A stretch of DNA of 64,000 bases from Hymenobacter psychrotolerans DSM 18569 (GCF_900142395.1 NZ_FRAS01000019.1:17021-81020); one strand, 5' to 3'. Positions 35,822 to 46,110 are shown, counted from the first letter of the stretch. Notes: generated by a model not told the origin, from the letters alone. Program-made: numbers and translations.

Positions 35822-36952
35822 ATGACCTTCGACCTCGTAGCCAACGACCCGCACACCAAAGCCCGCGCCGGCGTGGTGCACACGGCCCACGGCGCCATAG
35901 AAACCCCCATTTTCATGCCCGTCGGGACGGCCGGCACCGTGAAGGCCGTGCAGCAGCGCGACCTGAAAGACGACGTGCAGGCCCAGATTATCCTCGGCAA
36001 CACCTACCACCTCTACCTGCGCCCCGGCCTGGACGTGCTGCAAAAAGCCGGCGGCCTGCACAGGTTCAACGGCTGGGACCGGCCTATTCTCACCGACTCG
36101 GGCGGCTACCAGGTGTACTCGCTCAGCGGCACGCGCAAAATCAAGGAGGAGGGCGTGAAGTTTCGCTCCCACATTGATGGCTCGCAGCACCTGTTTTCGC
36201 CGGAAGGCGTGATGGACATTCAGCGCACCATCGGGGCCGACATCATCATGGCCTTTGATGAGTGCACGCCTTGGCCCTGCGAGTACGACTACGCCGCCCG
36301 CTCCCTCGACATGACGCACCGCTGGCTCAAACGCTGCATTCAGCGCTTCGACAGTACCGAGGGCCACTATGGCTACCAGCAGACGCTGTTCCCGATTGTA
36401 CAGGGCTCCACGTTCAGGGATCTGCGCATCAAGTCGGCGGAGTTTATTGCCGAGCAAGGCCGGGAGGGCAACGCCATTGGCGGCCTGAGCGTGGGCGAGC
36501 CGGCCGACATGATGTACGAAATGACCGAGCTGGTCTGCGACATTCTGCCTCAGGACAAGCCGCGCTACCTGATGGGCGTGGGCACGCCGGCCAATATCCT
36601 GGAAAATATTGCGTTGGGCGTGGATATGTTCGACTGCGTGATGCCGACCCGCAACGCCCGCAACGGCATGCTGTTCACCACGCAGGGCATCATGAACGTG
36701 ACCAACAAGAAGTGGGAAACCGACTTCGAGCCGATTGATGCCGAACTGGGTGGCTACGTCAGCACGTTTTACTCGCGCAGCTACGTGCGGCACCTGTTTC
36801 AGAGCAAGGAAATGCTGGGCCCGCAGATTGCCTCCATCCACAACCTGACCTTCTACCTGTGGCTCGTGAAGCAGGCCCGCCAGCAGATTCTGGCCGGCAC
36901 GTTCCGCGAGTGGAAGGAGAAGATGGTGAAGCAGGTGATGACGCGGCTGTAA
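35822..36952 (+). CDS. tgt: tRNA-guanine(34) transglycosylase (queuosine pathway)
   Basis: A 376-residue enzyme that exchanges G34 for preQ1 in tRNAs with GUN anticodons. The active site is intact: D92 in TDSGGYQVYSL and the nucleophile region around D271 (GVDMFDCVMPTRNARNG). The C-terminal zinc site is changed. Where the usual form has C-x-C-xx-C before YSRAY, this has L309, G311 and S314 (DAELGGYVSTFYSRSYVRHL); only H340 of the four ligands remains. I recall similar losses in other Bacteroidota Tgt, so the protein is probably still active. The ATG at 35822 gives the normal N-terminus; the upstream frame from 35753 adds non-conserved residues. Confidence 0.95.
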   Translation: MTFDLVANDPHTKARAGVVHTAHGAIETPIFMPVGTAGTVKAVQQRDLKDDVQAQIILGNTYHLYLRPGLDVLQKAGGLHRFNGWDRPILTDSGGYQVYSLSGTRKIKEEGVKFRSHIDGSQHLFSPEGVMDIQRTIGADIIMAFDECTPWPCEYDYAARSLDMTHRWLKRCIQRFDSTEGHYGYQQTLFPIVQGSTFRDLRIKSAEFIAEQGREGNAIGGLSVGEPADMMYEMTELVCDILPQDKPRYLMGVGTPANILENIALGVDMFDCVMPTRNARNGMLFTTQGIMNVTNKKWETDFEPIDAELGGYVSTFYSRSYVRHLFQSKEMLGPQIASIHNLTFYLWLVKQARQQILAGTFREWKEKMVKQVMTRL

Positions 36953-37099
36953 GGAGTAAACCCAACTCGTCCTGCCTGGTCTGGTGCCCGCGAAATCGAA
37001 GCACCTTGCTGGTATGGCGACTTACATTGTACCCCTACGTCGGCGCGCCCGATGCTTCGGCAGGCGCCGCATACCGTTCAGATAGTTTGTTCATCCGCT

Positions 37100-38179
37100 A
37101 TGCTTCGGATTCTCGACAAATACATTCTCAAGAAATTCCTCACGGCCTTCTTCTTCACGGTGGTGGTGCTGGTGATGGTGATTTGCGTGATTGACTTCAC
37201 GGAGAAGAACGACGACTTTATCCAGCACAACCTGGGCGCGTGGAAGATTATCACGGAGTATTACGTGAACCTGTTTCCGTACTACGCCAACCTGCTCTCC
37301 CCTATCACGGTGTTTATAGCGGTGGTATTCGTGACGGCCCAGCTGGCGGCGCGCACCGAAATTGTGGCCATTCTGGCTTCCGGCGTGAGCTTTAAGCGGC
37401 TGCTGGTGCCTTACATGATGGGCAGCTTGGTACTGGCCGTGGTTACGGTGGCCCTGACGGGCTGGATTATTCCGAACGCCAACAAAACGCGGGTGGAATT
37501 TGAGCGCCGCTACATCAAAAACCCCTACCGCTTCAGTGGCCGCAACGTGCACATCAAGGTGGGGCCGACGAGCTACGCCTTTATGGAAAGCTACGACAAC
37601 GTGAACAACGTAGGCTACAAGTTTGCGCTCGAAACCATTGAGGGCACGCTGCTCAAGCGCCGCATGACGGCCGAGGCCATCACCTGGGACTCTACGAAGC
37701 GGGCCTGGCGCCTGACGCCGCAGCTGGTGCGCACCTTCCGGGGGCAGCAGGAAACGCTGCTGGCACTGCCCGCCCGCGACACTACGCTCAACTTGTATCC
37801 CAAGGATTTTGCCAGCACCTACCGCCTCAGCGAAACCCTGACGCTGCCCGAGCTCAACGCCTTCATTCAGCAGAAAATAGATCGGGGCGCCTCGGACACG
37901 CAGATTTACCTGAGCGAGAAATACGAGCGGTACGCCTATCCGTACGCCATTTTCATCCTCACCATCATCGGCGTGATTATGAGTGCGCGCAAAAGCCGGG
38001 CGGGCGTGGGCGGGCAGATTGCGCTGGGCTTCGTGCTGGCTTTTGTGTTCATCATCTTCGTGATTCTGAGCCGCAACTTCGCGCAGGTCGGCTCCCTTTC
38101 GCCGCTGCTGGCCGCCTGGATTCCCAGCATCGTTTTCACCGGCATCGGGCTGGTGCTCTACCGTATCGTCCCCCGGTAG
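37100..38179 (+). CDS. LptF/LptG-family lipopolysaccharide export permease
   Basis: A 359-residue inner-membrane protein of the YjgP/YjgQ family, the permease half of the Lpt machine that takes LPS from the inner membrane towards the outer membrane. There are three N-terminal helices (about 13-33, 53-75, 95-125) with the family start LRILDKYILKKFL, a periplasmic jelly-roll-like domain (about 130-260), and three C-terminal helices with IGVIMSARKSRAGVGGQIALG. The family cannot be split into LptF or LptG here by eye. The ATG at 37100 is used, as the 17-residue-longer form is not conserved-looking. It follows tgt by 147 bases on the same strand. Confidence 0.92.
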   Translation: MLRILDKYILKKFLTAFFFTVVVLVMVICVIDFTEKNDDFIQHNLGAWKIITEYYVNLFPYYANLLSPITVFIAVVFVTAQLAARTEIVAILASGVSFKRLLVPYMMGSLVLAVVTVALTGWIIPNANKTRVEFERRYIKNPYRFSGRNVHIKVGPTSYAFMESYDNVNNVGYKFALETIEGTLLKRRMTAEAITWDSTKRAWRLTPQLVRTFRGQQETLLALPARDTTLNLYPKDFASTYRLSETLTLPELNAFIQQKIDRGASDTQIYLSEKYERYAYPYAIFILTIIGVIMSARKSRAGVGGQIALGFVLAFVFIIFVILSRNFAQVGSLSPLLAAWIPSIVFTGIGLVLYRIVPR

Positions 38180-38182
38180 CTT

Positions 38183-38269
38183 CATTGAGTGAATGAGTGA
38201 ATGAGTGAATGGCGGAAGCTTCCTCACCTGGTTATTCACTCATTCTCTCATTTACCCATTCACTCAATG
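38183..38269. repeat. Inverted repeat with 8-base tandem repeats before the DMT gene
   Basis: GAGTGAAT occurs three times in tandem (38187-38210). The whole left arm (from 38183) pairs with the right arm ending at 38269 with about three mismatches in 28 positions. The right end of the right arm is the ATG of the next gene. It separates the Lpt permease gene from the DMT gene. Confidence 0.75.
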
Positions 38270-39241
38270 CTAAAAGACTACCTGCGCCTGCATTTTATTG
38301 TCCTGCTCTGGGGCTTCACGGCCATACTGGGCAAGCTGATTTCGGTGCCGCCGGTGGAGCTGGTGTTTTGGCGGACGCTGCTGGCAGCCGCCGGACTGTT
38401 GGGCCTGCTGGCCGTGCGCCGGCAGCCGTGGCGGATGCCGGCCGGCGAGGCGCTGCGTCTATTGGGCGTGGGCGCGCTGGTGGCAGCTCACTGGATTACG
38501 TTTTTTCTGGCCGCGCGCCTCTCGTCGGTGAGTGTGTGTCTGGCCGGTATGGCCACGCTGGCCCTCTGGACGTCGTTGCTGGAGCCGCTGCTCCTGTGGC
38601 GGCGGGTGCGGTTCTACGAGGTGGGGCTGGGCCTGCTCACGATGGTCGGCCTGTACATTGTGACGCAGGCCGTGTACAGCCACCCCACGCCGGCTGCGGA
38701 CTGCGCGGTTCCGGAACACGGGCAGCTGCTGGGGCTGGGCGTGGCGGTTATTTCGGCGGGCCTGTCGGCGCTGTTCAGCGTGCTGAACTCCACGCTGGTG
38801 AAGCGCCACACGCCCATGCGCCTGACGCTCTATGAAATGGCCGGCGCCTGCCTGAGTATTGTGCTGTTTATGCCCGTCTACAGCCACTATTTCACGGAAG
38901 GCCGCGGCCTGCAGCTGGCCCTGAGCGGCTACGACTGGCTGTGGATGTTTCTACTGGCCGGCGCCTGCACGGTGTACGCCTTCTCTTCCTCCGTCGAGTT
39001 GATGAAGCGGATTTCGGCCTTTGTCGTGAACCTGACCATCAATCTGGAGCCGGTGTATGGCATCTTGCTGGCCGTGGGCATGTACACGCTCCGGGTGCCG
39101 GGTTTCGGGCAGGAACGGCTTTCCACGGGCTTCTACATCGGTACGCTGGTCATTCTGCTCAGCGTACTCATCCATCCGGTGCTCGACCAGTGGAACAAGC
39201 GCCGCCAACACAAAGCAGAAGCCGCCGAGGCTATAGTATAG
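38267..39241 (+). CDS. DMT superfamily (EamA-type) transporter
   Basis: A 324-residue inner-membrane protein with ten hydrophobic segments in two EamA-like halves. Typical pieces are FIVLLWGFTAILGKL at the first helix, VFWRTLLAAAGLLGLL, AAHWITFFLAARLSSVSV, and the second-half NLTINLEPVYGILLAV. It is likely a metabolite or amino acid exporter; the substrate cannot be read from sequence. The ATG at 38267 is at the edge of an inverted repeat; a start at 38201 is open but would translate the repeat itself. It converges with ispE with no base between the two stops. Confidence 0.87.
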   Translation: MLKDYLRLHFIVLLWGFTAILGKLISVPPVELVFWRTLLAAAGLLGLLAVRRQPWRMPAGEALRLLGVGALVAAHWITFFLAARLSSVSVCLAGMATLALWTSLLEPLLLWRRVRFYEVGLGLLTMVGLYIVTQAVYSHPTPAADCAVPEHGQLLGLGVAVISAGLSALFSVLNSTLVKRHTPMRLTLYEMAGACLSIVLFMPVYSHYFTEGRGLQLALSGYDWLWMFLLAGACTVYAFSSSVELMKRISAFVVNLTINLEPVYGILLAVGMYTLRVPGFGQERLSTGFYIGTLVILLSVLIHPVLDQWNKRRQHKAEAAEAIV

Positions 39242-40060
39242 CTACAGGCGTCCGTCCCAAACCAAGTATTCCTTCGGCAACTCTAGTTGCGGCGGTTGCT
39301 CCTGGCCCGGGAACAGGCCGTACACGGCCGAGCCGGAGCCGGAAAGGCTGGCGTAGGTGGCCCCGGCGGCGTACAATGCCTGCTTGATTTCGCCTAGCAT
39401 GGGGTAGAAAGGTGTCAGGGCATCTTCAAAATCGTTGCTGACGGTGTCGCGCCAGGTTTCGAGGGGTTGGGCCAGCGCCTGCCGTAACTCGTGGCGCGGC
39501 GCACGGGGCGTCACGCGGCTGTAGGCCTCCGCCGTGCTGATGTGCAGCCCCGGGTACACCACTTTGCAGGCGGTACCGGTCAGATCAAGGCTGATATTTT
39601 CGAATACGTCGCCTTTTTCGTATGCAAAAACCGGCTTGTTCTGGATGAAAAAGGCGCAGTCGGAACCCAGCCGGCGGGCGTAGCCTTCCAGGGTTTCCGC
39701 CGGCAGATGCAGGGCAAACAGGTCGTTCAGCGCCTTCAGCGCAAACGCCGCATCGGCGGAGCCACCACCCAGCCCCGCCCCGATGGGCACTACTTTGTGC
39801 AGGTGCATCTGCACGGGCGGCAGCTCAAAATCGGCGCGCAATAGCTCGTAGGCGCGGCGGCACAGGTTGGTGGCCGGGTCGCCGGGCACCGGAATGCCGG
39901 TGAGGCTGAGCGTAGTTTCGGGGCCGGCGGCCGGCAGCACTTCCAGCGCATCAGCCCACGGCAGCGGCACAAACACCGATTCGAGGTTGCGAAAACCGTC
40001 GGGGCGCACCGCCGTGACGTAGAGGCCGAGGTTGAGTTTGGCGTTCGGGAAAACGAGCAT
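39242..40060 (-). CDS. ispE: 4-diphosphocytidyl-2-C-methyl-D-erythritol kinase
   Basis: A 272-residue GHMP kinase of the MEP isoprenoid pathway that phosphorylates the 2-hydroxyl of CDP-methylerythritol. The substrate-side start is FPNAKLNLGLYVTAVRPDGF (K8), and the ATP-binding motif is PIGAGLGGGSADAAFALKAL (93-112, with D103). The late motif SLSGSGSAVYGLF is present. Its length is near the family norm. It converges directly with the DMT gene and is divergent from the sugar-transferase cluster. Confidence 0.95.
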   Translation of the reverse strand: MLVFPNAKLNLGLYVTAVRPDGFRNLESVFVPLPWADALEVLPAAGPETTLSLTGIPVPGDPATNLCRRAYELLRADFELPPVQMHLHKVVPIGAGLGGGSADAAFALKALNDLFALHLPAETLEGYARRLGSDCAFFIQNKPVFAYEKGDVFENISLDLTGTACKVVYPGLHISTAEAYSRVTPRAPRHELRQALAQPLETWRDTVSNDFEDALTPFYPMLGEIKQALYAAGATYASLSGSGSAVYGLFPGQEQPPQLELPKEYLVWDGRL

Positions 40061-40219
40061 GCAATAGAAGCTTTTTGGGCCGGCCGCTGGTCTTGCTTTC
40101 TATCTGTGTGGGCCGGGCCACCGGAAGGCGCAAGCTAAAGCGAAGAAGTGAAACTCGCGCCACGGCCGCATTTCCTTCTATTTTTGGCCTTCACCCGCCC
40201 TGTTTGCTTAACTGCCCCT

Positions 40220-40870
40220 ATGTCCGTTGCTGAATCTGCCGGCTGGTACCGTCGCTGGGGCAAGCGCACCCTGGATGTGCTGCTGGCTGCTCCATTGCTG
40301 CTACTGGCGCTGCCGCTGCTGCTCCCGGCGGCGCTGGCGCTGGCTGTGCAGAACGGTGGGCCCTGGCTGTTCCGGCAGTTGCGGCCGGGCCTGCACGAGC
40401 GCCTTTTTCCGCTCTATAAGCTCCAGACCATGACTTCTGCCCGCGACCAGCACGGCCAGCTGCTGCCCGATGCGCAGCGTTTGCCGCGCCTGGGCCGCTG
40501 GCTGCGGGCCACTTCCCTCGATGAGCTGCCGCAGCTCTGGAACGTGCTGCGCGGCGACATCAGCCTGGTTGGCCCCCGGCCGCTGCTGCCCGAATACCTG
40601 CCGCTGTACTCGCCGGAGCAGGCCCGCCGCCACGCGGTGCGGCCCGGCATCACGGGCTGGGCCCAGATAAACGGCCGCAACGCCATCAGCTGGGAGCAGA
40701 AATTCCGCTACGATGTCTGGTATGTCGAGAACCTGAGCATTGCGCTGGACCTGCGCATTCTGGTCCGTACGGCCGGCCGCGTGCTGCGGGCCCACGATAT
40801 CAGCGCCCCCGGCCACGCTACCACCAAGGCCTTTCGGGGCACTTCCTCCTCCCCCGACTCTTCACTATGA
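40220..40870 (+). CDS. Undecaprenyl-phosphate sugar-phosphate transferase, PglC-like
   Basis: A 216-residue monotopic phosphoglycosyl transferase that starts a lipid-linked glycan by moving a sugar-1-phosphate to undecaprenyl phosphate. One N-terminal membrane helix (about 19-42) precedes the catalytic core: LYKLQTMTSARD, LRATSLDELPQLWNVLRGDI, LVGPRPLLPEYLPLYS and RPGITGWAQINGRNAISWEQ. The acidic pair in SLDELPQ is expected at the active site. Its stop overlaps the start of the PglD-like gene (ATGA). Together with the following two genes it looks like a pathway for a bacillosamine-type amino sugar. Confidence 0.93.
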   Translation: MSVAESAGWYRRWGKRTLDVLLAAPLLLLALPLLLPAALALAVQNGGPWLFRQLRPGLHERLFPLYKLQTMTSARDQHGQLLPDAQRLPRLGRWLRATSLDELPQLWNVLRGDISLVGPRPLLPEYLPLYSPEQARRHAVRPGITGWAQINGRNAISWEQKFRYDVWYVENLSIALDLRILVRTAGRVLRAHDISAPGHATTKAFRGTSSSPDSSL

Positions 40871-41553
40871 CGCCTGCCTCTACTCTTTCCGCCGCGCCCG
40901 CTGCCGGCGCTCCACTCCTGCCCCTGGTGATTTTCGGAGCTGGCGGACTGGGCCGCGAGGTGCTGGTACTGGTGCGCCAGATCAACGAGCGGAACCCCAC
41001 CTGGGAGCTGCGGGGCTTCTACGACGACGTGCGCCCCGCTGCCGAAACCCTCCATGGTCTGCCGTATCTGGGCACCGCCGCCGACCTGAACGCCACCGCT
41101 ACGCCGCTGCACGTGGTGGTGGCCGTGGGCAGCAGCCAGGGGCGGGCTGTGGTGGTGCATCGGCTAACATCCCTGCACCTTTCCTTCCCTGTTCTCATTC
41201 ATCCCGGCGTGGCCTGCGCCCCCTACCAGCAGCTGCAGTTCGGGCCGGGCTGCGTTGTTGCCCAGGGCTGCATCCTGACGACGGATATCACGCTGGGCCG
41301 CCATGTACTGCTCAATTTGGGCTGTACCATCGGCCACGATGCCGTGCTGGAAGACTTTTGCTCCCTGATGCCGCACGCCAACGTGGGCGGCGAAGCGCTT
41401 CTGGAAACCGGCGTATATCTGGGCACCAATGCCACCGTTATCAACCGGGTGCGTGTCGGGGCCCGCACCACCATCGGGGCCGGGGCCGTAGCCGTACGCG
41501 ACGTGCCCGCCGACTGCACGGCTGTGGGCGTGCCGGCGCAGCGCATCAAGTAG
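40867..41553 (+). CDS. Sugar O/N-acetyltransferase, PglD-like
   Basis: A 228-residue acyltransferase with an N-terminal Rossmann-like domain (GAGGLGREVLVLV, from residue 24) and a left-handed beta-helix of hexapeptide repeats from about 120 to 205. The catalytic His of this family is H157 in TIGHDAVLEDF. PglD acetylates the 4-amino sugar of UDP-bacillosamine; the same reaction on a related sugar is inferred here. It is coupled to the PglC-like gene by a 4-base overlap. The PglE-like gene follows after 94 bases with its own promoter element. Confidence 0.92.
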   Translation: MTPASTLSAAPAAGAPLLPLVIFGAGGLGREVLVLVRQINERNPTWELRGFYDDVRPAAETLHGLPYLGTAADLNATATPLHVVVAVGSSQGRAVVVHRLTSLHLSFPVLIHPGVACAPYQQLQFGPGCVVAQGCILTTDITLGRHVLLNLGCTIGHDAVLEDFCSLMPHANVGGEALLETGVYLGTNATVINRVRVGARTTIGAGAVAVRDVPADCTAVGVPAQRIK

Positions 41554-41635
41554 CATGTAGGGTAGCCTGGCTTCCACGCTGCCGGCCGGCAGGCCCGCCA
41601 AAGTGCCGGCAGCACGTTCCAGGCTCGGCCGCTGC

Positions 41636-41643
41636 TACCTTTG
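41636..41643 (+). promoter_or_regulatory. -7 promoter element for the PglE-like gene
   Basis: TACCTTTG ends 4 bases before the ATG at 41648, so the message should be leaderless. No clear -33 element. Confidence 0.55.
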
Positions 41644-41647
41644 CCCT

Positions 41648-42787
41648 ATGCGCAGTCAGGACCACGACCGAATTTATCTTTCTCCTCCCCACCTCGGCCG
41701 CCACGAGCTGAATTACCTGCACAAGGCCATCGAGGACAACTGGGTGGCTCCGGCCGGCCCTAATCTGACCGGGTTTGAGCGCGACATCTGCGAGTACACC
41801 GGCGCGGCTCATTGCGTGGCACTTAGCTCTGGCACGGCGGCCATTCATCTGGGTCTGAAGCTGCTGGGCGTCGGCCCCGGCGACGAAGTGCTGTGCCCAT
41901 CATTCACGTTTGTGGCCACGGCCAACCCGATTGTGTACCTGGGGGCCAGTCCGGTTTTTATTGACAGCGAGGCGGAAACCTGGAACCTGTGCCCCGAGCG
42001 GCTGCGCGAAGCCATGGAAGACCGGATTCGGCTTGGCAGGCGGCCCAAGGCGCTCATCATCGTGCACCTCTACGGCATGCCCTGCAAGTTGCGCGAAATC
42101 CTGGCTGTTGCCGCTGAATTTTGCGTTCCGGTGCTGGAGGATGCGGCCGAAGCGCTGGGCAGCCGCTACGAAGGGCAGCCGCTGGGTACCTTCGGGACAG
42201 TTGGTGTTTTCTCCTTCAATGGCAACAAAATCCTGACGACCAGCGGCGGCGGCGCTTTGGTAACCAACCATGCTGACTGGGACCAGAAAGCCCGCTTTTG
42301 GGCCACGCAGGCCAAAGACCCGGCCCCTTACTATCAGCACTCCGAAATCGGCTACAACTACCGCCTCAGCAACCTGCTGGCCGGCATCGGGCGCGGGCAG
42401 ATGGAGCTGCTGGAAGACCGGGTGAAGCGCCGCCGCGAAATCTATGGGTGGTATCAGCAGCATCTGAATGGTGTTTCCGGCCTGTCCTTTGGCCCCACTG
42501 AGCCGACCGGCGGCCGCTCCAACCGCTGGCTCACCTGCGTGTTGCTGAACCCGGCCGAAACCACCGTCACGCCGGAGCGGCTGCGCCCGCATCTGGAAAC
42601 CCGCAACATCGAAAGCCGCCCACTCTGGAAGCCGCTGCACTTGCAGCCGCTCTTTGCCAACGCGCCGATGTACGGCGGTGAGGTATGTACTACTTTGTTC
42701 GAGCAGGGTTTGTGCCTTCCCTCCGGTACTGCCATGCAGGACAGCGAGTTGCAACGGATTGCAGAAGCTATTACTGGTGCCTTCTAA
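41648..42787 (+). CDS. DegT/DnrJ/EryC1/StrS sugar aminotransferase, PglE-like
   Basis: A 379-residue PLP-dependent transaminase that adds an amino group to a keto sugar nucleotide. The internal aldimine Lys is K194 in FSFNGNKILTTSGGG, the PLP-binding Asp is D165 in VPVLEDAAEALGS, and the substrate block is NWVAPAGPNLTGFE. It belongs with the PglC-like and PglD-like genes upstream. The 4,6-dehydratase (PglF type) that would make its substrate is not in the window. The start at 41648 is supported by the promoter element 4 bases upstream; the longer frame from 41603 would include it. Confidence 0.94.
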   Translation: MRSQDHDRIYLSPPHLGRHELNYLHKAIEDNWVAPAGPNLTGFERDICEYTGAAHCVALSSGTAAIHLGLKLLGVGPGDEVLCPSFTFVATANPIVYLGASPVFIDSEAETWNLCPERLREAMEDRIRLGRRPKALIIVHLYGMPCKLREILAVAAEFCVPVLEDAAEALGSRYEGQPLGTFGTVGVFSFNGNKILTTSGGGALVTNHADWDQKARFWATQAKDPAPYYQHSEIGYNYRLSNLLAGIGRGQMELLEDRVKRRREIYGWYQQHLNGVSGLSFGPTEPTGGRSNRWLTCVLLNPAETTVTPERLRPHLETRNIESRPLWKPLHLQPLFANAPMYGGEVCTTLFEQGLCLPSGTAMQDSELQRIAEAITGAF

Positions 42788-42980
42788 CGGCACTTCCCCG
42801 CCACCCAACTGGCATTTCTAGTACATAAAGTTCATTTGCTAGTTTATAACGCACAAAACTACGCCAGACTAGCATAAAGCGAAATCATGTCCCATTCAGC
42901 TGAATGAGCGTTTTTGTATGGTGCTATCAGCCCAAGTGCCATTTTTCAGACATAGCATGCGCCATGCGCTGGCAACAGCT

Positions 42981-44102
42981 TTACCGCAACGCCTGCTGCA
43001 GATCTGCCAGCAACTCCTCCACCGGCTCTATCCCCACCGACAGGCGCACCAGTCCCACCGTAATGCCCAGGTCAGCTTGCTGCTCCGGCGTCAGGTAGCG
43101 GTGCGAAGTACCCAGCGGATACGACAGCGACGAATCGACGCCCGCCAGGGAAGGCGCGAACGGGAACCGCTGGCTCCGTTGCATAAAGCGGTTTACCACC
43201 GCTGCATCATCGGCCAGCAGCACCGACATCATGCCACCGAACAGCCCGTGGCCCTGCTCCTTGGCCAGCGCGTGCTGCGGATGGTCGGGCAGGCCGGGGT
43301 AATACACGGCCCGCACGCCGGGCTGCTCCTGCAGAAACTCCGCTATGGCCAAGGCATTGTGGCTGTGCGCAGGCATGCGCAGATGCAGCGTTTTGAGGCC
43401 GCGCATGGCCAGCCAGCTTTCCATTGGGCTTAGCGTGAGGCCATACAGCACCCCAATCTGCTTGAGCCGCGCCGCCGTTTCGGGGTCTGCCGCTACCACG
43501 GCGCCGGCTGTTACATCGGAGTGGCCGGCAATGTATTTCGTGACGCTGTGCAGCACAATATCTACGCCCAGCGTTAGCGGCTTGGTCAGCATAGGCGTCG
43601 CAAAAGTATTGTCCACCACCAGTTTCAGGCCCAGCTGGTGGCATTCGGTGGCCAGCCGGCGCAAATCGGCGACGCGCAGCAGTGGGTTGCTCATGGTTTC
43701 GGCCAGCAGCAGGCGCGTGGTAGGCTGCACAAACTGCTTCAAGTCGTAGAGCTGCTCAAACGGCACATACGTCACCGCAATACCCATTCGGCTCAGCTCA
43801 TTATTCAGCAACGACGACGAGCCGCCGTAGATATCCGCCGCGCACAGCACATGGTCGCCGGCCTGGCAGCAGGCCAGCAGCGCCGCGAAGATGGCCGCCA
43901 TACCCGAGCCCGTAGCAATAGCCCCGGCACCGCCTTCCAGCCTGTTCACGGCCTCCGCCAGCTCGTCTGAGTTCGGGTTGCCGTTGCGCGAGTACAGGTA
44001 GCGGCTGCCCGGCTCCCCAAAGTAGAGCTCCAGCTCATTCAGATCCTCGAACTTGAAAACAGACGTCTGATAAATCGGGGTGATTTTGGGAATGATTTCC
44101 AT
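42981..44102 (-). CDS. Trans-sulfuration PLP enzyme (cystathionine synthase/lyase family)
   Basis: A 373-residue Cys/Met-metabolism PLP enzyme. The Schiff-base Lys is K189 in LHSVTKYIAGHSDV. SRNGNPNSDELAEAVNRLEG, AIATGSGMAAIFA, SNPLLRVADL and VVDNTFATPMLTKPL follow the family, and the C-terminus has SLAGVDSSLSYPLGTSHRYL and VRLSVGIEPVEELLADLQQAL. Cystathionine gamma-synthase, gamma-lyase and O-acetylhomoserine sulfhydrylase are hard to separate by eye, so no symbol is given. The ATG at 44102 is used. The 190 bases on its 3' side, up to the PglE-like gene, hold no gene; a 14-base perfect palindrome is at 42893-42906. Confidence 0.88.
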   Translation of the reverse strand: MEIIPKITPIYQTSVFKFEDLNELELYFGEPGSRYLYSRNGNPNSDELAEAVNRLEGGAGAIATGSGMAAIFAALLACCQAGDHVLCAADIYGGSSSLLNNELSRMGIAVTYVPFEQLYDLKQFVQPTTRLLLAETMSNPLLRVADLRRLATECHQLGLKLVVDNTFATPMLTKPLTLGVDIVLHSVTKYIAGHSDVTAGAVVAADPETAARLKQIGVLYGLTLSPMESWLAMRGLKTLHLRMPAHSHNALAIAEFLQEQPGVRAVYYPGLPDHPQHALAKEQGHGLFGGMMSVLLADDAAVVNRFMQRSQRFPFAPSLAGVDSSLSYPLGTSHRYLTPEQQADLGITVGLVRLSVGIEPVEELLADLQQALR

Positions 44103-44193
44103 AGAATACAGCGAAAGGAAACGCGGGGAAGAGTGGGCCGAAAGACGAATATGACCACGCAAAAGCTGCAGTCGGAACGGTTGAGCAGAAAAC

Positions 44194-44226
44194 AAAAAAG
44201 CCTTTCCCGCAAGAGGAAAGGCTTTT
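44194..44226 (-). terminator. Terminator of atpDC
   Basis: A perfect 12-bp stem (44197-44208 with 44215-44226) with a T-tract on the - strand, 20 bases after the atpC stop. Confidence 0.88.
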
Positions 44227-44246
44227 CAGTCCGTGCTGAATGCCAC

Positions 44247-44486
44247 TTACGCCGAAGCGCCTTCGGCCAGCACGATTACGTTGTTGCGCAGTACTTCTAC
44301 CACGCCGCCCTCAATGTGAAAAGAGGCAGCACCGCCGTTGAGCACAACGTTGCCTTCTTTCAGTGCCGAAATCAGCGGAGCGTGGTTGTTGAGAACCTCA
44401 AACAGACCATCGGTACCCGGAAACTGGGCCGACGTAACCTCGCCTTCAAATACTTTCCGGTCCGGCGTGATGATTTCCAGATGCAT
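44247..44486 (-). CDS. atpC: F0F1 ATP synthase epsilon subunit
   Basis: A 79-residue epsilon subunit, with the N-terminal beta-sandwich only (MHLEIITPDRKVFEGEVTSA; FPGTDGLFEVLNNHAPLISAL; FHIEGGVVEVLRNNVIVLAE). The C-terminal helical arm found in E. coli is absent, as is usual in this phylum. It is the second gene of an atpD-atpC operon separated from the other ATP synthase genes. Confidence 0.95.
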   Translation of the reverse strand: MHLEIITPDRKVFEGEVTSAQFPGTDGLFEVLNNHAPLISALKEGNVVLNGGAASFHIEGGVVEVLRNNVIVLAEGASA

Positions 44487-44565
44487 ATGCTTGGCTGTTG
44501 ATTGTTAGGAGTTGCCTGGCGGAAACTGACTGTTGATCAATCAATTCCCGCCAGTCAACTACCAA

Positions 44566-46077
<1,512 letters not shown>

Positions 46078-46110
46078 TTATGTATGGATGGGATGCAACT
46101 TTTCAGGGCG

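Noticed and set aside
42904..43098. 64-codon + strand frame in the gap before the trans-sulfuration gene
   Set aside because: Mostly antisense to the end of that gene, Cys/Ser/Arg-rich, no signal or domain.
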